Source: Diospyros lotus (lineage: Eukaryota > Streptophyta > Magnoliopsida > Ericales > Ebenaceae). From it: a stretch of 64,000 bases of DNA. Below, in pieces: positions 1 to 11,391 of this stretch. The notes beneath the pieces were generated by a model. The model ran no database searches. It had not been told where the DNA came from and saw only the letters and a program-made list of their open reading frames with translations. The DNA lies in contig NC_068338.1 in the NCBI RefSeq assembly GCF_014633365.1, positions 18,858,616-18,922,615 on the forward strand. Reading direction: 5' to 3'. The number at the start of each line of letters is the position of its first letter. Position 1 is the stretch's first letter. The translations under genes were made by a program, and so were the position numbers.

Positions 1-210
1 TATAATATATATAAGTATAATATCGGTTCCAGTTCGGTTCGAACCATGGTTTGAAAAAAAAAAACCAATAACCAAACTAAATATATTGGTTCTTAATTTT
101 TTAGAACCAGAACCTAACCATTGAACCATAGAATCAATCCAAAAGGCATGGTTCAGTCCGATTTGGTCCAGTTCATCGGCTTTTGGATATTTTTTGACAA
201 CCTTAGATGA
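1..210. repeat. hAT-like subterminal repeat remnant
   Basis: The stretch is built from repeated GGTTC/GAACC words (for example GGTTCGGTTCGAACC near 30-45, and ATTGGTTC, GAACCAGAACC further on). Such short alternating words are typical of the subterminal regions of plant hAT elements, and similar text occurs at 16020-16240 and 43265-43444, the latter attached to a hAT transposase. No terminal repeat or target duplication is visible, so the assignment is tentative. Confidence 0.3.
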
Positions 211-2090
211 AATGAAGATTAATCAAATCAAGAAATGCTTATAGAGATTCGGGAGGAAGTATGTAGACTTAAATATGTTGTTTTCATTTTTTAATACAAT
301 ATTTACAATGTAAGGTCCTCTTTTTCCTTCATTTGAGATTTTGTTCCATTGGATTTTACTCAAATAAAGTTTTAATGAGGTCCCAAATTATTTTTTCTTA
401 TCTTTTATAAATTATTATAATTTTAATAAAATTAATTAATTAATAATTTTATTCTTTTTATTTAATTTATATAAAGGGGCACACTTGAAAAAATTTGTCC
501 TGGGCCTCTGAAAACCCAGGACCGGCTCTGCTTGGGAGCAACAGCAAACAAAAGCTGCTGGGAATGTTCTCCAACTAATAATAATAATAATAACAATAAT
601 AATATTATCTATATTTACAATAATAGTAATAAATAAATTTGGGTCATTACAATAACCCTCACAGTCAACATGCCAAACATAAATGCAACTCCACACCTAA
701 TGTCAAACATAAATTAATTTATGAATTTTGTGCAAGTAATTGCAATTATAGTGGGATCAACATAGAATATTCCATGTTTGATTTCAATGCTTGCCATGCG
801 AGTGACTAGAGCATTGAATTGAATGATCACATCACAAATTAAATCATTTTTCAGCTACAAATTAAATCACATCATAAATTTTAAATCAAAACATTCAAGA
901 ATCCACCTCATTTAATGTTTTCATTTTAATTCTAATGTTTAATGTTTTGATTTCTCTTTATTTCTAATTTGCCGAATTAATATTGATTAAACTTTCAACG
1001 ACTTAAAAACTAAACAAAATCACCTAATATACATATATTATTAAAAATTAAAACTCCTATTCTTATTATTCATTCTATGTGTAAAAAAATGAAATTAAAA
1101 ACAGTTTCATCAACAAAGAAATTAAAAATAAAAAAAATTCTGTTTTAACTTAAAAACAAAAAAAATTCCAGACGAAATTTTACTCAAAAATTTTTATTTT
1201 TTTAAATTTGTTTAAAATCTTTACAAAATTTATATCTATTTTTAGATTGAATAATTATTTTTTATATTAAAAATAATAATACAAAAAGTCTTATATTTTT
1301 TGATTTATAATTTTTTTAATCTATTTAAAATATCATCTACCTATTTTTATTCATTTCTCATCTTCCTTACAATCTAAAATCTAACGTATAAAAGGCACAG
1401 AAAGAAGAAACTCTAATTTTTCATGTGTTAAAACTCTTACTAATTTATACGTTAAAACTTTCACTAATTATTTAATTTTCTATATTAAAACTCGTATTTT
1501 TAATCATTTCACTAATTATTTAATATAATATTTTTTATATTAAACTTCTAATTTTAATTTAAGCCCCCCTAACAGCCCCGTCCACAGTCACTAAGTTTTA
1601 ACTATATATTATTTTAAATTTAATTTATTTATTTAAATCACATAATACATAATAATAATTTATATAGAATAATATCATAATATATATAATATATAACAAT
1701 ATAAATATAAAATAAACAATAATAAACATTCAATATTGTAATTTACTACCTAACATAAATAATAGAAATAAATATAAATAAACAGATTATATTCATTACT
1801 TAACAAATATTAACATTAATAAATAACATTTAATTAATATTATAATAAATATTAACACAACAGTTAATAGAAATATTAACATTAACAACTATTTACATTT
1901 TAACAATTAATCAAATAGTACCTATTATGTAAGAAACATTCAATATTGTAATTTAAATTTTAAACAATTAACAACTAAAAATAAAAAATACCTTCAAATC
2001 TTGATGAGCTTCGAATGTAAATCACACCAAAATAAAACCACTATTGCGATTCAAATGTAAATCACACTAAAATAAAACTACTATCGCGAT
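211..2090. other. AT-rich intergenic stretch, no gene seen
   Basis: Low-complexity AT-rich sequence with short TAA microsatellite runs near 580-610 and long tracts of A/T. No frame shows family-like protein. It may be the interior of the large CACTA element whose end is at 7859, but nothing here proves that. Confidence 0.5.
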
Positions 2091-2091
2091 T

Positions 2092-2345
2092 TCAATAAGA
2101 GTGAGAGTGAGACAGTGAGGAACGAAAAAGAGATAAAGCAAGAGGAAATAAAATTAGGAGGAAAGGATCACACTTGGAAGAAATTGCAGAGAAAACATGG
2201 AGAGGATTGGAGGGGGAGGGGGAAGCTTTAAAGGGAGGGGGGCAAATGTCAAGAGGAGGGGGGAAGAGCGGGGGGGAGGGGGGCACCTGTCAGGAGAGGG
2301 AGGGGACGGGGGCAATGCCCAACAAAATCAACGACAAGCAGAGGG
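2092..2345. repeat. purine-rich tract with G runs
   Basis: About 250 bases are almost entirely A and G on the plus strand, with many runs of five to seven G between 2205 and 2312. It is followed by a GC-rich inverted word (GGCGGGCAGTGCCCGTC near 2370-2386). Open frames here on both strands are products of base bias (long Pro/Ser or Gly/Glu runs) and I do not call them genes. Confidence 0.6.
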
Positions 2346-2390
2346 GGCGTAGGTGCCCCAGAATTAGCGGCGGGCAGTGCCCGTCACTAA

Positions 2391-4198
2391 TATGTATATT
2401 TATTTAAATAAATATATATATTAATAAATTATTTTAAATACTTTAAAATATAATTAATTTATAGTTATTTAATTTTACAACATTAAACTAATCAGGAAAA
2501 AAATATTTTACAATCAAGAGAGAAGAAAAATTAAAAATATTTCATGAAAATAAATCAATTAAAATTATTTAAAGAATAATGACCAAAAATAAATAAAATA
2601 TTTTTTAAGAATTTGTAAATTTATTATTAATTCTAGAAGAAGAGATAAAAATGTATTTTTTTATTTTTTAAATGATTAATAATATTTATGTTATAAATAA
2701 ATATAATTTTATAAAATATTTTACTAATTAATTTAAATTAAAAATTACATATATTTTGTAAACTAAAAATGATAAGTCTTTTGAGAGGAAACTGAAATCA
2801 ACAATCATCTGCGATGGACAGTCATCCATCGCAGATGGAGAATTAGTGCCGGGTGATTGTTCATCGCTAGAAAATAAATTTTTATAAATTAATATATATT
2901 TTTTAACTAATAAAATTAATATAGCTCTTTTATAGATATTTGATTTTACGACTTCACATTAATTAAAAAAATAAGTATAAAAGATAAAGAATTAAGGGAA
3001 AAAAGTAATAGAAATAATATACTAAAGAGTAATTATTTATTCTAAGTGCATTTAATGCAGCTCAACTGTCTTCAATAGTTCAACCGTCAACTATAAATAC
3101 TTGGATGGTGCAGCATTAATTAATTATGGAGTTAGAGAACATTCATTACAAGTGTTCAAGTGTTCTAACCTACGAGTTCTTATATTTTATCTCTAATGCT
3201 TTAAATTGACACAATTTTTTAATTGCTATTGTTGCATTCATTATTATATGTTTATTTTGTAAGCTTTCAATCAATTAAGAAATATTGTCACTAAGAAGTT
3301 TAATTCTCATATTAATTATCTCTTTTGATTGAACCATTTTGTTTTTTGTATTACTTAGCAATAGCATGTGTTATAGGCCCTGCAAGTATTGTAGGAGGTT
3401 GTATCATCTAGCATTATTGATAGAAAGCCTATATTGTGGATATGATATGTCTCTTAAGAGAAAAACAAAATGAATAATCATTTATTTAAAAGTGTTCTCT
3501 TTGAGATAAAGTTGAATAAAAAATCATTTAATAAAGAATAAAATTTTATATTATTATATTGTTCAAATGAGTAAAATAATATAAATATTATATAGTAGCA
3601 AAAACGATTTTGTAGACTTGTTTTTATATTTTTTTACTAAAAATACTTAAAATATTATGAAAAATTATTATTCATCTCAATTATACATTTAATTGGAGTG
3701 TAGCATAGTAAAAAATATAGTTACCTAATTAAATATATATTTTTTAGTATATATGATATTACAATTAATAAATTATATTTTTTAGCATACTCATTCTGAA
3801 TTTTAATTTGTAATTTCATATTTTATTAATTTACAACTTAAAAAAAGAATATTCCCTCACTAATTTTGAATTTAATTGAAATTTGTATAAATTATATATT
3901 TAACTATGAAAATTTGCATTTTCAAATCAAATTTTAAATTTAATTTAAATATTTTATAAATTTCACATTAAATTTTTATTAATATTTTGTTAAAGGTTAA
4001 TTTCAGCAACATTACTAAATTCCTGAATTATATAACATGACATCATATAGTTAATGATGAAATTTAAAACAAGTGAAACGTATCATCTAAATATCGTGGT
4101 TATTATTTTTATTTTATCTACATATTATTCATTTAAAAATATGGGTATTCGCTAAAGGATAACATATTACTCAATAATGAAGATCAATATCTTTAAAG
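2391..4198. other. AT-rich stretch, no gene seen
   Basis: No coding sequence recognised. Around 3088-3180 there is a promoter-like piece with TATAAATACTTGG followed by text resembling the R/U5 part of a Copia LTR, but no matching second LTR was found. A perfect 13-base hairpin lies at 2806-2837. Confidence 0.5.
2806..2837. repeat. perfect 13-bp hairpin
   Basis: CATCTGCGATGGA and TCCATCGCAGATG are exact inverted copies around a six-base loop. The surrounding GC is much higher than its AT-rich neighbours. It looks like a transposon subterminal unit rather than a terminator or microRNA precursor, for which the stem is too short. Confidence 0.6.
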
Positions 4199-5937
4199 TG
4201 TTGTATCATATTTTTTGGTATATGAGAAAATGAGTTTGATGCAAAATCTATCTTTGAGAAAATCATGTTTCGAAATAGACTTTCATATCTCGAAACAATG
4301 CATAAGTAGTTTTTAGGCGCGTTAGCTTAAATGTTTGAAAAAATCCAAATGCATGAATGATGTTTCGAAATCAAGTATCTATGTTTCGAAACATTGTTCT
4401 TATATGTTTCTATATATGTTTCGAAATGGTCTTGGTCTAGGTTTCATTGTTTGCTAAATCTACATATCATATTTCGAAACCTATATTGAATTTAAGTAGT
4501 ATGTTTCGAAATCCATCCTATCATGTTTCGAAACCTATGTCTCTGTTTGCAGAGCATTCAATCGTTTTTCAATTGCATATATTTTTGAAAGAAGTTTTCA
4601 AAGCATGTTTCGAAACCTCATATCTATGTTTTGAAACCTCTAACTCTGTGTCAGCAGAATGCTTTTAAAACCAAGTAGCATGAGAGTTGAATGTTTGTTT
4701 AATCAAAAAATATTTAAATATTATTTTAAAGTAATTTCTCCATGCCCTGCAATCTCATTTGTTAAATGATTAAGTGGAGACTGTTTTATATCCTAATGGC
4801 CATAAGATTCCTTTAGGACATTGTCTCCCACTTGTTTGTGTCTCTAAGTGTTTTATCCAGCTGGAAGCTATGATGTTTCGAAACCTGATGTTCATGTTTT
4901 GAAACCTTGGTCTAGTTCTATGATGTTTCGAAACACAGTATGTATGTTTTGAAATCTACTTTTCTGATCTTGTCTCTAACGGCTATTTTCAGTCAGAACT
5001 TTGTTTCTTAATATATATAGTAGGTCTTCAAAGATGTTAACAGATACACAAGAAAAAGAGAAAAAAAGAGTGCAAGCACTTATTCATCTATACTCTCAAG
5101 AGACACAAGCTAATACTCACAAGCACGTGTGAAAGAAAACAGTTGACAAGCTTCCAACGAAGATCCTTTGTATCCATCTTCAAGTGTGCTGTGTGAAATG
5201 AAAAATGAGAAGCAAGCTAAAGTATTCTTTCATTTAAGCTCTCCTACTCTCAAACCAAAATGAGTTTATACAGCTGTGTTTTGGTAAGTCGGTTTCATTA
5301 CGTAAATTCATTGGGCTGTAAAGAGGTAAACCTTATTTACCTTATTTAAAGTTGTAAGGTTTGAGTTGAGCCTAAAACTCACAAATGTATGGTTCGAGTT
5401 TATCCCGCAAAAGCTCATTGTGGTAAATGTTTGAGTTAAGCCATAAAAACTCACCATGTGAGGTTTTAGAGTGAACCGTGGTAAAACCCTTAGTGTGTTG
5501 ATCACTAAGTGAGAAGTGATTGTGATTGAAAATCCTTCAAGTGGGGAAGTTTCAAGGTAGTAAAGTAGGCGGGTGCTGAACCATTATAAATCTCGTGTGC
5601 AAGTGTTTTGATTATTTCCTTTGATTATTAGTAGTGTTTGTGCATTCAAGAGAATCAATTTTCAAAAGGTAAAGAAGTTCTGAAATAAGCTAATTAGAGA
5701 ACAAGGTTTCGAAACACACTATAGGTTTCGAAACACACCATCCAGTAAGTAAGATTTCGAAACATACTCACCTGTGTTTTGAAACATACTTAACAGAGAT
5801 GTCAGTTTCAAAACATACTCCTACAAGTTTCAAAACCTAGTATCCTGCTAGCTAAAGTTTTTCAAGTTTATTGAAAATCACCCAAATCCCAATTCACCCC
5901 TTTTTTGGGATATATTTGCCATTATATAGAACTAACA
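4199..5937 (+). mobile_element. solo LTR, GTTTCGAAAC-palindrome family, copy 1
   Basis: The element starts TGTTG and ends AACTAACA, flanked by TAAAG (4194-4198) and TAAAA (5938-5942), a 5-base duplication with one mismatch. It is homologous along its length to the better-preserved copy at 36708-38898: both contain many copies of the palindrome GTTTCGAAAC, a phrase ending in CCAGCTGGAAGCT, a repeated GAGTTTGAG/AAAACTCA block (5345-5500 here) and the same terminus (TTGGGATATATTT near the end). No gag, pol, primer site or polypurine tract lies inside, so it is a single LTR. Short frames translating to repeated CFETS or VSKP are by-products of the palindrome. Confidence 0.6.
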
Positions 5938-6369
5938 TAAAAAAGAATATTTGTGTATATAGGGCACATTTAGATTTTTATTTATGTACTATTACGTCTT
6001 TTTTGTACAGTCATTTTAATTTTTTATTTTTTAATTACACTTATTTATTTATATTTTTAAGTTAAATTTATTTTTATATATGTATTTTTAATTTAATTTA
6101 ACCATTTTACTTTAATGTGTAAAAAAAGAAAAAGAGAAATACAAGTAAATAGATGTAATCAAAATAACGTTTTAAATAAATTACGTCAACAATATAAATT
6201 TAATTACTAAAATGTGAAATTAAAGTTTGAATTTCATATTTTATAAATTTTTTTCAAATTTTTACACATTTTTTAAAGTGTAAAAATTATGTTTTGAAAT
6301 TACAAGTTTTTTATTTTATTTTATTTTCCTTTTTTATTGCCACATATTTATTTCATTGCTAAAGTTTTT
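5938..6369. other. AT-rich stretch, no gene seen
   Basis: AT-rich sequence between the solo LTR and the first GCGAYG-type units of the CACTA terminal region. No coding or structural signal was seen. Confidence 0.5.
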
Positions 6370-7859
6370 AATTTTTTTATTTTTTTAGCGATGAATTCTG
6401 TCGCTAAATTCAGTGCATACCCCAAAATTTAACACGCGCCAGGTCCTACCCTCCCCTCATGAGCGCGTCGTGTGGCAGCGCTGGGATATTAATCCCAACA
6501 ATAATTAAAAGTGTTGCACCTTGGAATCGAATTGCCAAAGTTTTGCGACAGATGTGTTCCCGTCGCTAAAGTTTTGTATTTTAAATTTATATTTTTTTTC
6601 TTTTTTTGCGACGGATGCATTCTCGTTGCTAATTTTTAATTTTAAATTTATTTTTTTGTTTTTTTTAGCAGATCTACTCGCCACATGGCAGCATTGGAAT
6701 ATTACTGCCAACTATTATCTCAGACTCTCTACTGAATTCGAACCCCCAATCTCTCATGACCAAGTTCGTGCACGAGCTACCAATCTGGAAGTCTTCTTGT
6801 TTATTGATATATATAAAATATATTTATAATATTATCTTCCATATATTTCAGAATTATATTTATACACCAAAATTTCTCAAACTTATTTAATGATATTAAT
6901 TTTAATATTAATGTTAGTAAAGGGAAATGAATATTAATTTTAATTTTATTTAATTATTAATTCAAATAAAACTTTATTAATTATTATATTAGCATTGAAA
7001 AATTATGTTATGTTTAAATGTAAAGTTTTTAATTAAATTTTTAAATTTTTTTATTTTTTAGCAATGGGGTTAACCTCGTCACTAAATTTATTTTATTTAT
7101 ATGTTTTAGCGATGAGGTTGTTTCCATCGTTAAATTTGAATTATTTATCTTATGTTCGCTAAATTTGAATTTATTTATTTATTTTTTTAATTTTTAGCGA
7201 CGGGAATTGGCCATCGCTAAATTTGAAACTTTTTATTTTATTTCTTTTATTTTTTAGCTATGGGAATTGTCACGTCGCTAAATTTGAAATTTTTTATTTA
7301 ATTTCTTTTATTTTTTAGTGAAGGGTTTTTTCCCGTCGCTAAATTTTAATTTTTTTTATTTAGTTTCTTTTTTTTTTTAGCGTCGGGAATTGCCTCGTCA
7401 CTAAATTTGAATTTTTTTTTAATTTCTTTTATTTTTTAGCAATGAGTTTTGCCTTGTTGCTAAATTTTAATTTTTTTATTTAATTTCTTTTATTTTTTAG
7501 CAACGGGTTTTGCCCCGTCGCTAAATTTTATTTTTTTATTTAATTTCTTTTATTTTTTAGCAACGGGTTTTGCCCCGTCGCAAAATTTGATATTTTTTAT
7601 TTAATTTCTTTTGTTTTTTAGCGACGGGAATTGCCCCGTCGCTAAATTTGAAAATTTTTATTTAATTTCTTTTATTTTTTAGCGACGGGTTTAGCGTCGT
7701 TGATTCCGTCGCAAAATTTAGTGACGAGTTGTCTGTCGCTAAATTAAAAAAATATTTAAAAAATTTAGTGACGAGAATTCCACCGCTATCCGTCGCTAAT
7801 TAGCGACGAAATAGTTCTGTCACTAAATTCCGTCGCTAAATACTAATTTTCTTGTAGTG
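6370..7859. mobile_element. CACTA transposon, terminal and subterminal region
   Basis: The right end is TTGTAGTG (7852-7859), the inverse of the canonical CACTACAA terminus of plant CACTA (En/Spm) elements. It is preceded by a dense array of about 60-base units containing TTTAGCGACGGG and its inverse CCCGTCGCTAAA, strongest at 7060-7858. The next bases (TTT, 7860-7862) match the uninterrupted sequence in the 3' LTR at 10800-10802, placing the insertion inside a Copia LTR. The left end was not found; the missing first part of that LTR is also absent here, so the element probably begins before base 1. No transposase is recognisable. Confidence 0.75.
7060..7858. repeat. CACTA subterminal repeats, GCGACGGG units
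   Basis: About ten to twelve degenerate units alternate TTTTAGCGACGGG with CCCGTCGCTAAATTTG, separated by T-rich spacers. In CACTA elements, such repeats are the sites where the transposase binds. Confidence 0.75.
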
Positions 7860-8452
7860 TTTCCCCTTTTGTGCCCTATGTGTGCGGTGGCCAATTCTCT
7901 TCCCTTTGGGCATCCTTGCTGTGGCCGATTGCTCCTTCCTTGTATGGTCGATCCTTCATGGTTTTGTTTCCTTCTTGGTCCGATGCTTCTTTCCTTACTG
8001 GGTGCTACACTTTCCTTGTGCGCTGTGGCTGTCCGTCAATGGAATTTTCGACGCCTATTTAGTCCGACTTGTTGTCTTCTCTTTGGGTAAGTTTTTCGGC
8101 CATTATTAAACCCATATCTTCGTGATTACTCTCCATTCCTTGGTGGATCCTACTATGTGTGGAAGCTTGTGTGGCTTGGGAGAGGGGTGTCGATCGGCCG
8201 AGAGGCTTGGGGGCTTGAGGGTTTCGGTTCTTAGGGGGTTTGGGCTCCTTTGTGGCTTGGTGTCCCTATTCTTGGTTGTTCCCTAAGTGGTGATTGGACA
8301 AGCCCAAATCTGAGCCTTGGAGCAATTTTCGTGACTGCTATTATTGCTGAAACAAGGAGTTTTTCTTTCTGTTATTCGTGTTCTTATTTTCGTTAAGTCT
8401 GACTCAATTTTGGTTGCACTAACCCATTTGTTTTGTAGTTTTTTCCGCAACA
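7860..8452 (+). repeat. 5' LTR (truncated) of the gag-only Copia element
   Basis: It aligns with 10800-11391 of the 3' LTR, with roughly eight differences in the first hundred bases counted by eye. It lacks the U3 start and the TATA box because the CACTA end at 7859 replaces them. It ends in CAACA just before the primer site. Open frames inside it are LTR sequence, not genes. Confidence 0.85.
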
Positions 8453-8453
8453 A

Positions 8454-8470
8454 TTAGCATCAGAGCCTTG
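8454..8470 (+). other. primer binding site, Copia element
   Basis: TTAGCATCAGAGCC lies two bases after the LTR end and resembles the plant initiator-methionine tRNA site TTGGTATCAGAGC, with two or three changes. Confidence 0.65.
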
Positions 8471-9448
8471 TTTGGCTCCTGGGTAGTGCCTTGTTTGAAC
8501 TAGATCTGAAAAGCCCCATTATTTTTAGATTTGATTTCATGGTAAGTGGTTTCCGTATCAGATCTTATTTTGGTTCGATTTCTCTTTGTAGGTTGTGAGT
8601 TGGGTTGAAAGGACCGCAGATTCGGATCCAACAAGTTGTGGGTCATCTTCCCGAGCAGCACGTGGCTGCTCACTCGTCTGCCGGCCAGCAGCATGTGGAC
8701 TTACAGGCAGTGGTATGTGAGGCAGGGCGTGGAGGCCGGGGTGCTCTTCTTCTGTTCCAAATCTAATCTTGCATTATTCATAGATCTCAGTCCTGAGATC
8801 TGTACTGGTAACCTCTATGGTTTAAATTATGTGATTTCCATTTACAGTAACTAATAGGTCATCGTATGGGGGTGACCATTAGGTTTTGGGGGTTATCTTG
8901 TGGTAGTAACCATTTCTTGTTGCTAGAATTAAGATTATTTGTAATTTTCTTGTGCTAGCATAATTTGTTTTGGTGCTGTTAAGTCTTGCTTAGAAAATCA
9001 ATAATATTGTGTTGTGTGTGAATTTTGCCTAGTAAATCCTCTCAAATATGATCCTTTGTGGGTTCCAGTGGCTATTTTGATTTACTGTTGTCTAAATTGC
9101 TTAGTGCCTTTTAGATATTGCTGAGTAAACCTGTGTTATTTTAGTACTATTGTTTTTGTTGGAACTGATTCTAAGTGAATATGCTGCCTAGGTTTTAAAT
9201 TGAAACTTTGTTTTTTTGAAAGTCCACTTAGCTAGCATCATATTTGTATTTACTTTGCTGCTGCCATATTGAGAAATTTTTGAGATTTATCTGTGGCTAT
9301 TTTTTGCTTAGTGCTTAAAAATCTGTGCCTGGTAAAACCGTGTTAGGAATCTGCCCTAGCTGATTTGTGCACACCCATTGTGAGACCCTAGTTTTCTGTG
9401 ATCCGAAGGTTGGAATTTTTTTGTGTGTTGAGCATATTCTTTGTGAAC

Positions 9449-10036
9449 ATGGCTACACATTTTGAAATGGGGGCTTTCAATGGAAATGATGATTTTTCTA
9501 TTTGGCAACAGAAAATGAAAGGGATTTTAGTTCAACAAAAAGTATCAAAAGCCATAGATGACAAATATTATGAAAACACAATCGCTGAACAAAAATCAGA
9601 AATGAATGAACTTGCCCATAATTCTATAATTTTCCAGCTCTCTGACTCAGTTTTAAGAAAAATAGGAAAACTTGAGACCACTAAAGAACTTTGGGAAAAA
9701 TTGGAGAAATTATATATTAAGAAATCCACCCCTAATAAGCTTTATTTGCTTGAAAGTTTCTTTAGTTTTAAGATTGATCTATCTAGGGACCTAAAAAACA
9801 ACTTAGATATCTTTAACAAGTTGGTTCAAGATATCATAAATTGTGGTGAAATAGTGTCTGAGGAATACAAGGCAATTATTTTGTTAAATGCCATTCCTGA
9901 TACTAATAAAGAAGTTAAAAATGCCATTAAGTATGGTAGAGACACATTAACACCTGAAATTGTTATAGATTCTCTTAGGAGTAAAGAAATGGAACTACAC
10001 ATGAGAGTGAGAGAAAATACGGTGAGGTCCACATAA
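9449..10036 (+). CDS. Copia gag polyprotein, C-terminally broken
   Basis: The capsid-type gag of the short Copia element. The chosen start (9449) gives a product beginning MATHFEMGAFNGNDDF, matching the usual gag opening with a FNG.NDF..W core; an upstream in-frame ATG at 9398 has no family support. The region carries the UBN2/gag features (W..L...Y near residues 82-90 and an LL.SIP-like LLNAIPD motif near residue 150). The frame stops at 10036, and the continuing text at 10037-10170 still shows a basic stretch and a partial zinc knuckle (CYGCGK near 10129-10146), so the normal nucleocapsid end is cut off by a stop. Gag would package element RNA into virus-like particles in the cytoplasm. No protease is encoded, so maturation would need another element. 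Confidence 0.75.
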   Translation: MATHFEMGAFNGNDDFSIWQQKMKGILVQQKVSKAIDDKYYENTIAEQKSEMNELAHNSIIFQLSDSVLRKIGKLETTKELWEKLEKLYIKKSTPNKLYLLESFFSFKIDLSRDLKNNLDIFNKLVQDIINCGEIVSEEYKAIILLNAIPDTNKEVKNAIKYGRDTLTPEIVIDSLRSKEMELHMRVRENTVRST

Positions 10037-10329
10037 TGAGGGGTAGGTCTTAGTTAAGGAGTCAAGAGGAAGCTAGCAAGAAAAGGAAAGGTAGGTCAAA
10101 GTCCAAAACCCAAGGGAAGGGTAAAAAGTGTTACGGTTGTGGAAAAATAGTGGGCGAGGACTATGTGTCCATCGTTCCATTTTAGGGGAGGATTGAGTAT
10201 CCTTATTCCCACCACCTTAAGCAAGGTGGAGAGTCATATCCTAGCCTAAGTGGGAGGATTAGAAAGATCCTTACCCTAAGTGGGAAGATTAATGAGATCC
10301 AATCCTAAGTGGGATGGAGAGAGAGCTAG

Positions 10330-10475
10330 CTCATGTTTATGCATTTGTTGCATGTGTAATTTGTAGCAAGTTTATGCATTTGTTGCATATTTTTGCATTT
10401 GTTACATGTTTATGCATTTGTTGCAAGTTTATGAATTTGTTGCATATTTATGCTTTTGTTGCATGTGCTTGTTTC
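10330..10475 (+). repeat. short tandem repeat in the 3' internal region
   Basis: About six degenerate copies of a 20-24 base unit around TTTATGCATTTGTTGCA. It lies between the gag remnant and the polypurine tract. Confidence 0.75.
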
Positions 10476-10509
10476 TTGTTGCCTGTGTGTGTTGACCTCA
10501 TTAGGAATC

Positions 10510-10520
10510 AAGGTGGAGAT
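10510..10520 (+). other. polypurine tract, Copia element
   Basis: AAGGTGGAGAT immediately precedes the LTR start TGTTGG. This is the standard plus-strand priming site of plant Copia elements. Confidence 0.75.
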
Positions 10521-11391
10521 TGTTGGTTTTGTGTTTCCTAATGAGGCCCAAGGCGATGATGATGGTTCGGGTTAGATTCATAGGCTTTGGCCCAGGATTA
10601 AAGCGACGGTTCAACACCCTTATTGATAGCCCAAATTGAAGTCGGGCCATAAACCCTTAACCCTCTCTTTGGAGGAGAAATGGGCCTTAGCCCATTTGCT
10701 CAAGAAAGGGAGGGAGCCCAAGCCCAAGCCCAAGCCCAAGACCATAAAGCCCTTAGCCAATTTCTCTTGTGCCCTAGGCCCTTAATATAAAAAGGATTCT
10801 TTCCCCTTTTGTGCCCTATGTCTGCGGTGGCCGATTCTCTTCCCTTTGGGTGTTCTTGCTATGGCCGATTGCTCCCTCCTTGTATGGCCGATCCTTCATG
10901 GTTTTGTTTCCTTCTTGGTCTGATGCTTCTTTCCTTGCTGGGTGTTGCACTTTCCTTGTGCGTTGTGGCTGTCCGTCAATGGCATTTGCTACGCCTATTT
11001 AGTCTGACTTGCCGTCTTATCTTTGGGTAAGCTTTTCGGCCATTGTTGAATCCATATCTTCGTGATTACTCTCTGTTCCTTGGTAGATCCTACTGTGTGT
11101 GGAAGCTTGTGTGGCTTAGGCGAAGGGTGTCGATCGGCCAAGAGGCTTGGGGGCTTGAAGGTTTCGTTTCTTGGGGGCTTTGGGCTCATTTGTGGCTTGG
11201 TGTCCCTATTCTTGGTTGTTGCCAAAGTGGTGATTGGACAAGCCCAAATTTTAGCCTTGGAGCAGTCTTCGTGACTGCCATTGTTGTCGAAATAGGGAGT
11301 TTTTCTTTCTGTTCTTCGTGCTTTTATTTTCGTTAAATCTGGTTCGATTTTGGTTGCACTAACCCGTTTGTTTTGTAGTTTTTTCGCAATA
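10521..11391 (+). repeat. 3' LTR of the gag-only Copia element
   Basis: It starts TGTTGG after the polypurine tract and ends CAATA (CAACA in the 5' copy, so one terminal change). A TATA box (TATAAAAA, 10786-10793) is present in U3. A run of AAGCCC repeats lies near 10713-10740. The following TTTCT (11392-11396) should be the target duplication, but the matching left copy is outside the window. Confidence 0.85.
10786..10793 (+). promoter_or_regulatory. TATA box of the Copia LTR
   Basis: TATAAAAA sits 7 bases before the position homologous to the CACTA insertion in the 5' LTR. In this 3' LTR it would drive transcription outward into flanking DNA. Confidence 0.5.

Larger units (their letters stand above)
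7860..11391 (+). mobile_element. gag-only Copia retrotransposon (TR-GAG-like), 5' end cut by CACTA
   Basis: A non-autonomous Copia-type element: truncated 5' LTR (7860-8452), methionine-tRNA-type primer site, about 1 kb leader, gag, a zinc-knuckle remnant, a short tandem repeat, polypurine tract and complete 3' LTR (10521-11391). The internal region is only about 2.07 kb, with no protease, integrase, reverse transcriptase or RNase H. This matches the layout known for TR-GAG elements, which depend on enzymes made elsewhere. The 3' end joins directly to an antisense Copia RNase H coding region, so the element landed in an older Copia copy. Its first 280 or so LTR bases are missing at the CACTA junction. 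Confidence 0.8.

Noticed and set aside
436..696. 86-residue minus-strand frame with Ile-rich stretch
   Set aside because: The stretch is a TAA microsatellite; no domain or splice support.
2092..2407. Pro/Ser-rich and Gly/Glu-rich open frames on both strands
   Set aside because: Caused by purine-pyrimidine bias.
2806..2837. Hairpin as a microRNA precursor
   Set aside because: The stem is 13 bases; plant precursors need at least about 20 paired bases.
4447..4668. Open frame with repeated CFETS and VSKP peptides (also 37160-37547)
   Set aside because: The repeats are translations of the GTTTCGAAAC palindrome in different frames; no sign of codon-level selection.
7857..8109. Three overlapping open frames with Cys/Leu-rich products
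   Set aside because: They lie in the Copia LTR and recur with changes in the other LTR at 10809-11030; no family signal.
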